Assembly: GCA_944325145.1 (NCBI GenBank)
Contig: CALYDL010000021.1
Location: 1-34,123 of the forward strand
Length of the DNA: 34,123 nt
Direction: 5' to 3'
Source: Candidatus Gastranaerophilales bacterium
GTDB lineage: Bacteria; Cyanobacteriota; Vampirovibrionia; Gastranaerophilales; Gastranaerophilaceae
The translations under genes were made by a program, and so were the position numbers. The notes under the pieces are model-generated. The model did no database searches. It saw only the letters and a list, made by a program, of their open reading frames with translations, and had not been told where the DNA came from. Positions 16,809 to 25,120 of this stretch are shown here, piece by piece; the stretch's first letter is position 1; each line of letters starts with the position of its first letter.

Positions 16809-17842
16809 TATTTGTTATATTCATATAAAAGCTTGTTTTCATCTGAATATATTTTTGTCTTTTTCTTAATTACATGCTTTGTTTCAGGGGTTTTAGAATA
16901 TAAATTTTTATATTCTGCATATAATGCGGCAGATTCAAATGCGCTTTTCTTTTCATAATCAGATAAACTGTTCCAAAATTTTGAATCAATATAAAATTTA
17001 TATTCATTTTCATTTAATTCATAATCATTATAAATTTTCTTTAATTCTTTTGTCATTAAAACTTCCATATATGAAGGCCTGCCTTCTATTTGCGCTCTTT
17101 TTTCATCACCCGCAATTAGAAGAGAAAAAGCAACGGTTAAAATTGCAATTAAAATAACGGTTAATAAAGGGGTTAGAATGCTCCAAAACGTTGCTTGCCT
17201 TTTTTGGCTTTTGTGAAATTCTTCAATTGAATTATATTTTTTATTTTTATACCCCCATTCGTTTCCTTTAATTCCTAAAATTAACCCGAAAAAAAGCCAA
17301 GCGGGAGTAAAAAACAAAGGAATTATTAAAAGGGCAATGTATGTTTTATTAAAAAGCCCCCAAACAAATGTTCCAAAAAATGCGCCCCAATTAAATTTAT
17401 TTATTTCGCTTTTTTCTTGTTTAGATGTGATTTCACCTTTTTTAATCATAAAAAACAACTGCGCCAAAATAACCGGCAAAGATAAAATAACCCCTGCCTG
17501 ATAATTAAACAAAGGTGAAAACTGGCACAACAACAAAAATGTTAAAATTGCACAAAATATTGAATTTTTAGGCTCAATATTTTTAATATCAGATATTCTT
17601 TTTGACATATTAAAGGCGGTTAAAATTGAAAAAATTAAAGATGAAATTATATATAAAATTAAATAAATATTCCCTGCCCTTATAAGGTCGGATAGCATAT
17701 TTGTTGTTTGAAATTTGGGAAACACAAACATTAAAAATAAAGAAGAAATAATTCCAATAATTAAAAAATTTACAATGTAGTTTCTTCTTGAAATATACCC
17801 TTCGTTTGAAAAAAGCTTAATATCTTCATATAAATTGTTCAA
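16808..17842 (-). CDS. Multi-pass membrane protein (DUF805/DUF2628-like)
   Basis: A 344-residue protein with about seven hydrophobic segments. The N-terminal half (YISRRNYIVNFLIIGIISSL, then MSKRISDIKN) resembles DUF805 proteins. The middle (FNWGAFFGTFVWGLFNKTYI, then GNEWGYKNKKYNSIEEF) resembles the DUF2628-type unit. The last ~90 residues are soluble and charged. The function is unknown for both families. It starts with TTG 17842, with GAGGA upstream on the minus strand as ribosome site; the first ATG inside would delete conserved-looking sequence. Confidence 0.66.
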   Translation of the reverse strand: MNNLYEDIKLFSNEGYISRRNYIVNFLIIGIISSLFLMFVFPKFQTTNMLSDLIRAGNIYLILYIISSLIFSILTAFNMSKRISDIKNIEPKNSIFCAILTFLLLCQFSPLFNYQAGVILSLPVILAQLFFMIKKGEITSKQEKSEINKFNWGAFFGTFVWGLFNKTYIALLIIPLFFTPAWLFFGLILGIKGNEWGYKNKKYNSIEEFHKSQKRQATFWSILTPLLTVILIAILTVAFSLLIAGDEKRAQIEGRPSYMEVLMTKELKKIYNDYELNENEYKFYIDSKFWNSLSDYEKKSAFESAALYAEYKNLYSKTPETKHVIKKKTKIYSDENKLLYEYNK

Positions 17843-17889
17843 AATTTTATCCTCATAAACTAATAAATTAAGTTTATATTATTTTTTAA

Positions 17890-17924
17890 AAAAAGAAAAC
17901 CGCAATTTATAAAAAGTTGCGGTT
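17890..17924 (-). terminator. Rho-independent terminator
   Basis: AACCGCAA (17898-17905) and TTGCGGTT (17917-17924) form an 8-bp stem. On the minus strand they are followed by a U-rich run. This lies 19 nt beyond the stop of the 17943-18863 gene. Confidence 0.82.
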
Positions 17925-17942
17925 ATCTTTTATTTTTTATTT

Positions 17943-18863
17943 TTATTCTTCTTCAAAATTGTTTATTTCATCTGCGGGAACCCTTACGCCGGATGTTCTT
18001 GAACCTGTGTAATCTTTGTAGCTGTTATGTTCGGGAACATCAGGGTTCCAGCCCCAAGTATATGAAAGGTCGTTATATTCTCTTAAAACACCGTCTTCAA
18101 TGCCATAGGCATCTTTAATTGTTTCTGCGCTTATTACTTCATTTGGCACAATATAAACAAATTTGCCGTCTTCATCAATATAACTTGCCCCTATTGCTTC
18201 TTGTTCCTGTTGTTTTGCAGTTAAAAAGTCAAGTTCTTCTTGAAGTTCCGCTCTTTCTTCAGATGTTAATTTATCTTTTTCAAGCCTTTCTTTTAGGCCT
18301 GAAATTTCTTCTTCAAGCGGTTTGTAGCTTTCAGGAAGAACTATATCGTCAACTTTTTCGTTTGCATCGCTCATTTCATTTGCAATTAAAATTGCTTTTT
18401 CATCAACGCCCGACCATTCAGAAACTTCTGTTATTGTATGCCCCATAGCGTCATAATTTGCACTTGCGGGGTCAAACCTTGTAATGTAATCGCCGCCTGC
18501 TTTAGCACCGCCTGCAATTGTTGCAACCGCCATTAATGTTGCAATGCCTTTTGCAAAGTTTTCTCTTGCTGCTTTTTTCCTTTTTAATTCAGCTTGTTTG
18601 CGCTTTTTAAGGCGTTCTTGCCTAAGCTGTTCTTGGGTTTTTTCTTTCTTTGGCGTGCTAAATTCTGCAACGTCACCATAGCTGTTAGTTCTTACTCTTG
18701 AATTTTTGCTTCTTCTTTGTTTCATAAAATCAGGAATATCAAAATCTGCCGTTCCCGTTGAAACAGGAGCTGCAGCTTTTTTTCTTGCGGCAGAATCAGA
18801 GGTTCTGAAAGAATAATCCCTGTCTTGGTCATAAAATGTGCTTTGAGTGCTGTTTAATTTCAT
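17943..18863 (-). CDS. Membrane protein with coiled coil and LysM-like segments
   Basis: A 306-residue protein. It has a low-complexity polar N-terminus, a strongly basic helix (residues 72-100) and a membrane segment at 103-124 (GIATLMAVATIAGGAKAGG). HTITEVSEWSGVDEKAILIAN (142-162) looks like the first half of a LysM unit. An acidic coiled coil spans 180-225. A second LysM-like stretch contains FVYIVPNE, AETIKDAYGIEDGVLREYN and a VRVPADEI end (235-300). If these are true LysM domains, the protein is anchored by its basic side in the cytoplasm and binds peptidoglycan outside. That topology is inference; the match is at motif level only. Confidence 0.55.
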   Translation of the reverse strand: MKLNSTQSTFYDQDRDYSFRTSDSAARKKAAAPVSTGTADFDIPDFMKQRRSKNSRVRTNSYGDVAEFSTPKKEKTQEQLRQERLKKRKQAELKRKKAARENFAKGIATLMAVATIAGGAKAGGDYITRFDPASANYDAMGHTITEVSEWSGVDEKAILIANEMSDANEKVDDIVLPESYKPLEEEISGLKERLEKDKLTSEERAELQEELDFLTAKQQEQEAIGASYIDEDGKFVYIVPNEVISAETIKDAYGIEDGVLREYNDLSYTWGWNPDVPEHNSYKDYTGSRTSGVRVPADEINNFEEE

Positions 18864-18979
18864 TTTCTATCCAACCTTATTTCCTTGCTTATTATAATTA
18901 AAAAAAATCGGTTAAAAAAATTGCCAAAAAAATAATAAAACTTGAAAAAAAATTATTTAGAAAATAAAATGTTAAAGCT

Positions 18980-20041
18980 ATGACAATAAAAACAACCAAA
19001 AACGAGCTTTTTAAAAAATATAAAATAACCCCCCTTGATGTTCAAATAAAAGGTGAATTGAACGAAAAAGATAAGGAGAATATCGTTTATTACCTTTTAT
19101 ATATTTATGAACTTTCAAAAAACAATTTTAAAAAGGGTTCAATCACTCTTTCTTCTTATTCGGCAGCCATTGTGACAGATGATAATTCGGTTTATTTCGG
19201 GGTTAACCTTAACAATACAAGAAATGAAATTTCATCAGTTTGCGCAGAAAGAAGCGCATTAATTGAAACTTATACGAATAAGGTTAAAGAATTCAATGAA
19301 ACAGGCAAATTTGATTATAAAATTAAATATATTTTGATGAACAATTATATAAACGATGAAGCCTTTTGGTCTGAAAAAATAACACCTTGCGCCGATTGCC
19401 TTGCTTGGTTTAATACAGGCGCACATATGCAAAAAAATACTAAAATAATTTCTCTAAAAAAAGGTGAAAATGGGCTTTATTTAGATGTTTTACCGCTTGA
19501 AACTTTTCTTCCTTTAAGAAATTTGCACTATAAAAAACCTGTTGAAATAAATGAAAACATTAAAATTCAAAAAACAGAAGCGGCAAAAACCGTTGATATT
19601 GATGATAGCGTGCTTCTTTCACTTTATAAAAAAACTTATGAGGTTTATAAAAATAATTCCCTTTCAAATACTTCAGGGCAAAATATTGCAGTTGGAATTA
19701 TCTCAAACGGAGAAATTTTTACTGCCAAAAAAATTGATTTTTCAAAAAGATGGTTTATAGACCCGCTTTTAACAGCTTCTTACAAGGCAATAGAAAAATT
19801 CGGCGAAAAAACAGAAATTAAAGCAATTTGCTGTTTAGGAGACGATTTCACAACAACAGAAACCGGTGACAAGCATTTTGAAGGGCTTATAAATATTAAA
19901 TCTTTAGGCAGACTGAACACAAAATTTGCAAATTCAAAAACAATTGTTTTAACCTTAATGGAAAACGGGCTAAATTCAGCTTGTATAGAAGATTATCTGC
20001 CAAAAGAATTTAAGTTTATTCACAATTACGAAATAAAATAG
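18980..20041 (+). CDS. Cytidine deaminase-like protein with a degenerate second domain
   Basis: A 353-residue protein. The first domain carries the zinc and catalytic residues of cytidine deaminases: CAERSALIE with Cys88 and Glu90, then TPCADC with Cys137 and Cys140. SSYSAAIVTDDNSVYFGVNLNN is the substrate-side strand. The C-terminal ~140 residues repeat the fold outline (LLSLYKKTYEVYKNNS, NIAVGIISNGEIFTAKKI, LLTASYKAIEKFG) but lack the zinc Cys/Glu set, recalling the inactive half of E. coli Cdd. It may salvage cytidine; another base or nucleotide substrate is possible. No good Shine-Dalgarno is seen. A 4-codon reading frame (ATG 18969, encoding MLKL) ends in TGA overlapping the ATG 18980. 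Confidence 0.78.
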   Translation: MTIKTTKNELFKKYKITPLDVQIKGELNEKDKENIVYYLLYIYELSKNNFKKGSITLSSYSAAIVTDDNSVYFGVNLNNTRNEISSVCAERSALIETYTNKVKEFNETGKFDYKIKYILMNNYINDEAFWSEKITPCADCLAWFNTGAHMQKNTKIISLKKGENGLYLDVLPLETFLPLRNLHYKKPVEINENIKIQKTEAAKTVDIDDSVLLSLYKKTYEVYKNNSLSNTSGQNIAVGIISNGEIFTAKKIDFSKRWFIDPLLTASYKAIEKFGEKTEIKAICCLGDDFTTTETGDKHFEGLINIKSLGRLNTKFANSKTIVLTLMENGLNSACIEDYLPKEFKFIHNYEIK

Positions 20042-20098
20042 CAAAAATTTGCATTCATAGTTGTTATAGAAACTGTCTTAAAAAAGGAATTTATTAAA

Positions 20099-20734
20099 AT
20101 GGCAAAAATTATTCAATTTGACCCCAATAAAATAAGGGCTGAACAAAGCCGCTTAAACAATCTTGATAACCGTTCAGCCCAAAGGCCGACATTTAAAACA
20201 CCGGAATATGAAATTGAAGATTCTTTTGAATATGAAGAACCTGATTTTGATGAAGATGAAGAAGAAGAACCCCTTTCATATTCTATTCAAGAAGTTATTT
20301 CTCTTGCAGGCAGCAAAAAAACAGATGAAATTTTTGAAAATTTTCTGCCCAAAGGAAGAGATGATATATCGGGCACAATAAGCCCCCCAACAGGCGATGT
20401 TCCCTTAAAAGAAAGTATGAGAACCATTTGGGGCAAAAGCAAAGAAAGCGATGCAACAAAAAGAGCAAAAATTTCAGAACTTGCAAGAACAAGACGTGCT
20501 TTTTTAACTCTTGAAAAAGAAGCATCAAAAAAACACAACAAATTAACAGGCGAAAACAAAAGAATTAAAATTGTTGTAAGAACAGAAGACGATGAAGCGC
20601 CTTTAACGGATATTCTTGATAAGCAAATAAAGTTTTATGAAAAAAGCAAGCTTTCAGCTACCGTTGATTTAATCGGGCAAAGAATAGCCCATGGGTTTGG
20701 CGTTATTGTTGATAAAATGACAAACTATGATTAA
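20099..20734 (+). CDS. Hypothetical soluble charged protein
   Basis: A 211-residue protein with no domain I recognise. The N-terminal 15 residues (MAKIIQFDPNKIRAE) precede a disordered, highly acidic patch (residues 40-58). Then come a Pro/Gly-rich linker, a basic helical stretch (KRAKISELARTRRAFLTLEK) and a C-terminal amphipathic segment. There is no signal peptide or membrane helix. AAAGGAA precedes ATG. Its TAA shares a TTAA palindrome with the stop of the convergent dgkA. It may be a lineage-specific protein. Confidence 0.55.
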   Translation: MAKIIQFDPNKIRAEQSRLNNLDNRSAQRPTFKTPEYEIEDSFEYEEPDFDEDEEEEPLSYSIQEVISLAGSKKTDEIFENFLPKGRDDISGTISPPTGDVPLKESMRTIWGKSKESDATKRAKISELARTRRAFLTLEKEASKKHNKLTGENKRIKIVVRTEDDEAPLTDILDKQIKFYEKSKLSATVDLIGQRIAHGFGVIVDKMTNYD

Positions 20735-21117
20735 ATATAAGGTTTTATAATATTAACAAACCTTGGAACAAGCAATATGGCGGCAATTATGGCAGATGAA
20801 ATTGCACAAAGTAAAACTGCCCCTGCCGCTATATCTTTTGCAAATTTGCAAAGTCTTGAATATTTATTTTTATAATAAGCATCCATCACAAATTCTATAA
20901 CGGAATTTATAAGTTCAGCAACCAAAACACAAGTGTTTGTTGCAACAATAATTGCAATTTCCATTCCTTTTGCTTTCAGTAAAAATGCCGAAATTAAAAT
21001 AAAAACGGCAATTATAATATGTTTTCTAAAGTTTTTTTGTGTTCTAAATGCAAGGTAAAGCCCGTTTGTTGCATGTATTGCACTTTTTATAAAACTTTTA
21101 GATTGGTATTTTTTCAT
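20731..21117 (-). CDS. dgkA: Diacylglycerol/undecaprenol kinase DgkA
   Basis: A 128-residue integral membrane kinase. FIKSAIHATNGLYLAFRTQKNFRKH is the family N-terminus, ELINSVIEFVMD corresponds to the E.NTAIE motif with the catalytic Glu, and CKFAKDIAAGAVLL is the signature KD..A.AV segment. Three membrane helices fit. In organisms with the pgpH-ybeY-dgkA order the substrate is often undecaprenol rather than diacylglycerol. Its ATG overlaps the ybeY stop (ATGA), which indicates translational coupling as the last gene of the operon. Confidence 0.92.
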   Translation of the reverse strand: MKKYQSKSFIKSAIHATNGLYLAFRTQKNFRKHIIIAVFILISAFLLKAKGMEIAIIVATNTCVLVAELINSVIEFVMDAYYKNKYSRLCKFAKDIAAGAVLLCAISSAIIAAILLVPRFVNIIKPYI

Positions 21118-21584
21118 AATAATTCAGCTATTACTTTTTCTTGAACCCCTACAACAAAATTGTAATCTTCATTTGTTAAATGGTCAAACCCAAGTAAATG
21201 CAAAATTCCATGAGCTATAAGCGTTAAAATTTCTTTTTCTAAGCCTTCTTTTGCCTGATTTTTTGCAGTATCAACAGAAATTAAAATTTCCCCAAGCTCC
21301 GCTGTTTTTTTGAAAACAAACTTGTTTTCATCATCTGCAAAAAGCGCAAAAGTGATAACGTCAGTTTCTTTGTCTTTATTTCTGTATTCTTTGTTTATTT
21401 CCCTTATTTCAGAATCATTAACAAAAACAATGCTAAAAGATAATGTATTTACATCAAAACCTTTAATTGCGGAATTTTTTTGAATTTCATCAATATTAAA
21501 AAGTAATTCCACAATTTTTGATATTTTTCTTTTTAAAGATAATTTTACTCCGTAATTATCTTCAATTTGAACCTTTGTTTTCAT
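21114..21584 (-). CDS. ybeY: Endoribonuclease YbeY
   Basis: A 156-residue metal-dependent endoribonuclease for rRNA maturation and ribosome quality control. The zinc motif HGILHLLGFDH carries His125, His129 and His135. NKEYRNKDKETDVITFAL and ELGEILISVDTA complete the family signature. Its start lies inside the last codons of pgpH (23-nt overlap) and its end overlaps dgkA by 4 nt, so the three genes are tightly coupled. Confidence 0.95.
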   Translation of the reverse strand: MKTKVQIEDNYGVKLSLKRKISKIVELLFNIDEIQKNSAIKGFDVNTLSFSIVFVNDSEIREINKEYRNKDKETDVITFALFADDENKFVFKKTAELGEILISVDTAKNQAKEGLEKEILTLIAHGILHLLGFDHLTNEDYNFVVGVQEKVIAELL

Positions 21585-23790
21585 TATCTTCCTTTTTTTC
21601 TTGGTTATTTTCTCTGTTTTCTTCTATTTTTTTCTGAATTTTTTTATCCAGTTTTTCTTGTTCTGTTTGGCCTAAAACAATTTTATTGTTTTTTTGAAGT
21701 TCGTTCATAACGCCTTCTTGATATTTAACCCTATCATGCTGCATTCCCCTTAAAATGCGGTTAAATGTGATTGCAATTAATTTAATATCTTTTAAAGTTA
21801 AGGGGCTGTCGGATAGCTGCCCATCGTTCAATCTTTCCGTGATAATTTTATTTATCATATTTTCAATTTCATCGGATGTTGGGTTTTTAAGGCTTCTTAC
21901 CGCAGATTCAACCGCATCAGCAAGCATTAAAATTGCCGTTTCTTTCATATTGGGTTTGGGGCCAGAGTATCTGAATTGTTCTTGTTGAACGTTTTCTTTG
22001 CCTTCCAATTGAACCGCTTGGTTGTAAAAATGCCCCGCAAGCGCTTCGCCGTGGTGTTGTTGAATAAAATTAATAATTTCTTGAGGAAGCCCGTTTTTCT
22101 TTGCTATATCAACGCCATCTTTTGTGTGAGAGATGATAACCATTTTTGATAAACGTGGATTAAGCTTATTATGAGGGTTTTCAACCCCAAAATATGATTG
22201 GTTTTCGATAAAGAAGAAAGGTTTTTGAAGTTTTCCTATATCGTGGTAAAAAGCACCAACTCTTGCTAAAATCGGGTCTGCGCCAATTGCCTCAGCTGCT
22301 GCTTCGCACAAATTTGCAACCATTAATGAGTGGTGATATGTGCCGGGCGCCTTGCATTGAAGCTTTGATAACAAAGGCGAATTGTGGTCTGCAAGCTCAA
22401 TTAACCCATATGGAGTTACCGCTTTAAAGGTATTTTCAAAAATAGGAATAATTCCTAAAGACAAAATGCCTGAAAAAAAGCCGTTTAAAAGAGCATTTGA
22501 TGCAATTTTTAATGACATTGTAAAAGATGATAAGCTGAATTGATTTTCAAACAAACCTATAACAACAATGAAAACAGCCATTACAACGCCCGTCCAAACG
22601 CCGCATTTTACAAGGTCAAAGCGCCTTGTGTATGAAATTCTTGAAACAAAAAACACACTTGCAAGTGCGCCAAAAACATAAACCGCTATAAATTGCGGCT
22701 CTAAAAATAATGATGATGATAATAAAGCTATAAAAATAATTGTTGCAACAAACGCTAATGTCGGTGTTGAAAAAACAGCCATAATCATAGTGAAGGCAGG
22801 AATTGGCATTAAATAATTCGGAACATCATTTTTGGATGAAATCCAAACGCAGGCAACCGTTAATAATGTCGATAAAAGCCCTATAATCATATAATATCTT
22901 GGGTCATCATATTTTCTTTCTTTGTATTTAATATAAAATACAAGACAAAATGCAGATAATAAGGTGAATAAAATAATCCCTAAAACACCAGATTTATTAA
23001 TTTCTAAAAGGCTGTAACCCGATTTTCTCAGGGCATCTCTTTTAACTTGGGTTAAAATTTCATCGGGTTTTAAAATGGTATCGCCCTTTTTGAAAGTTAC
23101 CGTGTAGGGCTTAACCAAACTTTTTGCATTTTTTCTTGCAACATCTGTTGCAAAATCATCAATTACAAGATTTGGCAGAATAACACATTCTAAAATTCCT
23201 GAAATTGCGGTTAATTGGCTTTGGGTTAAATTATAGCCAAGCGCTTCTCTTATTGCATCTTCATTTGTATAAGTTTCAATTTCGCCGTCTTGAAGCCCTT
23301 GTTTTAAATATTTGTTTAAAACAATATCGGCGCTGTTTAAAATTGCATTCAGGTTTTGTTTTGTTGAATTTATTGCAAAGTTAACAACCGCCTCTTTTTT
23401 TTCTTGGTTTGTAATATCAAAAATATTTGAAAATTCAATGTATTTGGATTGTTTATCGGCATCTGATGTTTTAATTCTTAAAATGTTTTCTTTTAGGGCA
23501 TAAAAACCGTTTAAAATTCTGCTTGAATCAATAGGAATGATGATTGGTTTAATTTTTCTTGCAACATCACGCCTTAAAAGTTCTGTTTTTTGAACATCAA
23601 CAACTTCTATTGTTTTTTTGGCAATAATTTTTTTCTTGCCGACTCCGTTTTCAAGCAAATCTTGCGATAAAAACTTAGATGATAACAAAAAAGAAATTAC
23701 AAGCACAAAAAGAAAAAACCCGATAACTCCGCCCATTTTGGTTTGAAAATTAAGGCTTTTTCCAAAAAATGTTTTTATGGTATCAAACAT
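21562..23790 (-). CDS. pgpH: PgpH-type 7TM-HD phosphodiesterase (c-di-AMP)
   Basis: A 742-residue protein. A membrane helix at 20-36 comes first, then an extracytoplasmic domain to about residue 265. Seven membrane helices (266-450) follow, then a cytosolic HD domain with GTYHHSLM (484-491), FYHDIGKLQKP (His516-Asp517), ISHTKDGV and QQHHGEALAGHFY, and a Lys/Glu/Asn-rich tail. This is the 7TMR-HD architecture of PgpH, which hydrolyses cyclic di-AMP and so controls osmolyte and cell-wall homeostasis. GGAGAG precedes ATG. A TATAAT on the minus strand (23821-23826) could give a promoter of its own in the 44-nt gap after the patatin gene, but its -35 is poor. Confidence 0.92.
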   Translation of the reverse strand: MFDTIKTFFGKSLNFQTKMGGVIGFFLFVLVISFLLSSKFLSQDLLENGVGKKKIIAKKTIEVVDVQKTELLRRDVARKIKPIIIPIDSSRILNGFYALKENILRIKTSDADKQSKYIEFSNIFDITNQEKKEAVVNFAINSTKQNLNAILNSADIVLNKYLKQGLQDGEIETYTNEDAIREALGYNLTQSQLTAISGILECVILPNLVIDDFATDVARKNAKSLVKPYTVTFKKGDTILKPDEILTQVKRDALRKSGYSLLEINKSGVLGIILFTLLSAFCLVFYIKYKERKYDDPRYYMIIGLLSTLLTVACVWISSKNDVPNYLMPIPAFTMIMAVFSTPTLAFVATIIFIALLSSSLFLEPQFIAVYVFGALASVFFVSRISYTRRFDLVKCGVWTGVVMAVFIVVIGLFENQFSLSSFTMSLKIASNALLNGFFSGILSLGIIPIFENTFKAVTPYGLIELADHNSPLLSKLQCKAPGTYHHSLMVANLCEAAAEAIGADPILARVGAFYHDIGKLQKPFFFIENQSYFGVENPHNKLNPRLSKMVIISHTKDGVDIAKKNGLPQEIINFIQQHHGEALAGHFYNQAVQLEGKENVQQEQFRYSGPKPNMKETAILMLADAVESAVRSLKNPTSDEIENMINKIITERLNDGQLSDSPLTLKDIKLIAITFNRILRGMQHDRVKYQEGVMNELQKNNKIVLGQTEQEKLDKKIQKKIEENRENNQEKKEDNENKGSN

Positions 23791-23834
23791 AAACTCTCCA
23801 AAAATTAATTTTCAACTGAAATTATACAATAAAA

Positions 23835-25007
23835 TCAGCACCCTTGCTTTGTTTCAATTGCAAGAATTGCTTCTTTTATCGTATTTAAAACTTTATTATA
23901 TTCAATTAAATTTGCCCTGTCTTTAAATATGCCTTTTTTCACAACATAGTTTGAATTGAAAACATTTTTTAAATTTTTAACAAGTTTGATTGTTTTTTTA
24001 TTAATAATTTCAAGGTCATCAAAAAGCAAAAATGAAAGTTCGCCAATTTCTGCTTTTGCTTCCATAAAATCTTTATTTTCGGTTAAAAATTTTATTTTTT
24101 TCAAACTTTGATATAAATTTGCATAAATCTTATTTATTTTTTCTTCTTTTTGAATAAGAGAATTTTTAAAATAATCAATTGTTAATCTATAACCCAAATT
24201 TGCCATTTGCTGCTTTTTTTCTTTATTTATCATAAAATCAACAACTGAAATGTTTTCTGTATTAATTTTAATGAAATCAAACTTTTCATAGTTTTTATAT
24301 TGTTTAATTATAAAATCGCTGGCAACGCCTGAAAAGGTATCATAAACAGCATTTAGGTAATCAAAAGTATTTGAAATTTTTTTCTTTGTTTCATTGTTTT
24401 CAAGCCTGAATTCAAGAATTTTTTCTTCTCGCCCAAATATTGTGGGGGTTAAGAAAGATAAGGGCATTCCCTTTAGAAGGTCGCCATCTACCAAGCATTC
24501 ATCTTCATTAAAAACAGGCGCATACAACCCCGGCATTGCAACAGAAACCCTTATTGCATGGGCAATTTCAGCATCAGGAGTTTTTGTTTTTGAAAATTCA
24601 AAAAGTTTTGATGTTGTAAGGTCTACTGTAAAAATTACAAGTTCATCTTTAATATCACTAAATTTTACAGGGGGGTATTCTTTGTTTTCATCATATTCGG
24701 GGTAAAATTTGCTCTCAATTTTATTTTTCATCCATTCATAAAATTTTTTGCCCTTTGATAGTGCAAAATCTTTCCCGAAATTAAAATTGAAGTCATTAAA
24801 AAATTCAAAATTAATGTTATCGAAAACATCTTGAATTTCAGCAGGCGAATAATTAAATGAAATTAACCCTGCAACAACAGCGCCAATGGATGAGCCCGCA
24901 TAGCCCGTTATATTAAGGTCTAATTCTTTAATTGCTTTTATAACGCCTGAATACGCAGCGCCTCTAATGCCGCCGCCGCCAAATATACAAAAATATTTTT
25001 TATCCAT
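23835..25007 (-). CDS. Patatin-like phospholipase with C-terminal extension
   Basis: A 390-residue patatin-family hydrolase. The oxyanion loop GGGGIRG is at 10-16 and the nucleophile elbow GSSIG at 38-42 with Ser40. The catalytic Asp174 lies in LVDGDLLKG, giving the Ser-Asp dyad. It hydrolyses acyl lipids. After residue about 225 a helical, Lys-rich region of about 165 residues follows that does not belong to the core and could mediate membrane or partner binding. No signal peptide is present, so action is cytoplasmic, or injected if it is an effector; nothing nearby supports the latter. It lies 44 nt upstream of pgpH on the same strand. Confidence 0.88.
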   Translation of the reverse strand: MDKKYFCIFGGGGIRGAAYSGVIKAIKELDLNITGYAGSSIGAVVAGLISFNYSPAEIQDVFDNINFEFFNDFNFNFGKDFALSKGKKFYEWMKNKIESKFYPEYDENKEYPPVKFSDIKDELVIFTVDLTTSKLFEFSKTKTPDAEIAHAIRVSVAMPGLYAPVFNEDECLVDGDLLKGMPLSFLTPTIFGREEKILEFRLENNETKKKISNTFDYLNAVYDTFSGVASDFIIKQYKNYEKFDFIKINTENISVVDFMINKEKKQQMANLGYRLTIDYFKNSLIQKEEKINKIYANLYQSLKKIKFLTENKDFMEAKAEIGELSFLLFDDLEIINKKTIKLVKNLKNVFNSNYVVKKGIFKDRANLIEYNKVLNTIKEAILAIETKQGC

Positions 25008-25059
25008 TTTAAAATATTAATTTAAAATTTAATTTTTTTCATCAACCGTAAATCCTAAA

Positions 25060-25094
25060 TTGTGAAAATTTTTATTTTCGTTGTAAAATTACAA
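25060..25094 (+). promoter_or_regulatory. Likely leuC promoter with palindrome
   Basis: TTGTGA (25060-25065), 18-nt spacer, TAAAAT (25084-25089). The -10 box lies within the palindrome TTGTAA-AA-TTACAA (25081-25094), a possible operator. Confidence 0.42.
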
Positions 25095-25120
25095 AAAAGA
25101 GATATTATGGAGAATTTTTT

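Noticed and set aside
20041-20055. GCAAAAATTTGC after the deaminase gene as a terminator
   Set aside because: The stem is only 5 bp and AT-rich, with no U-run.
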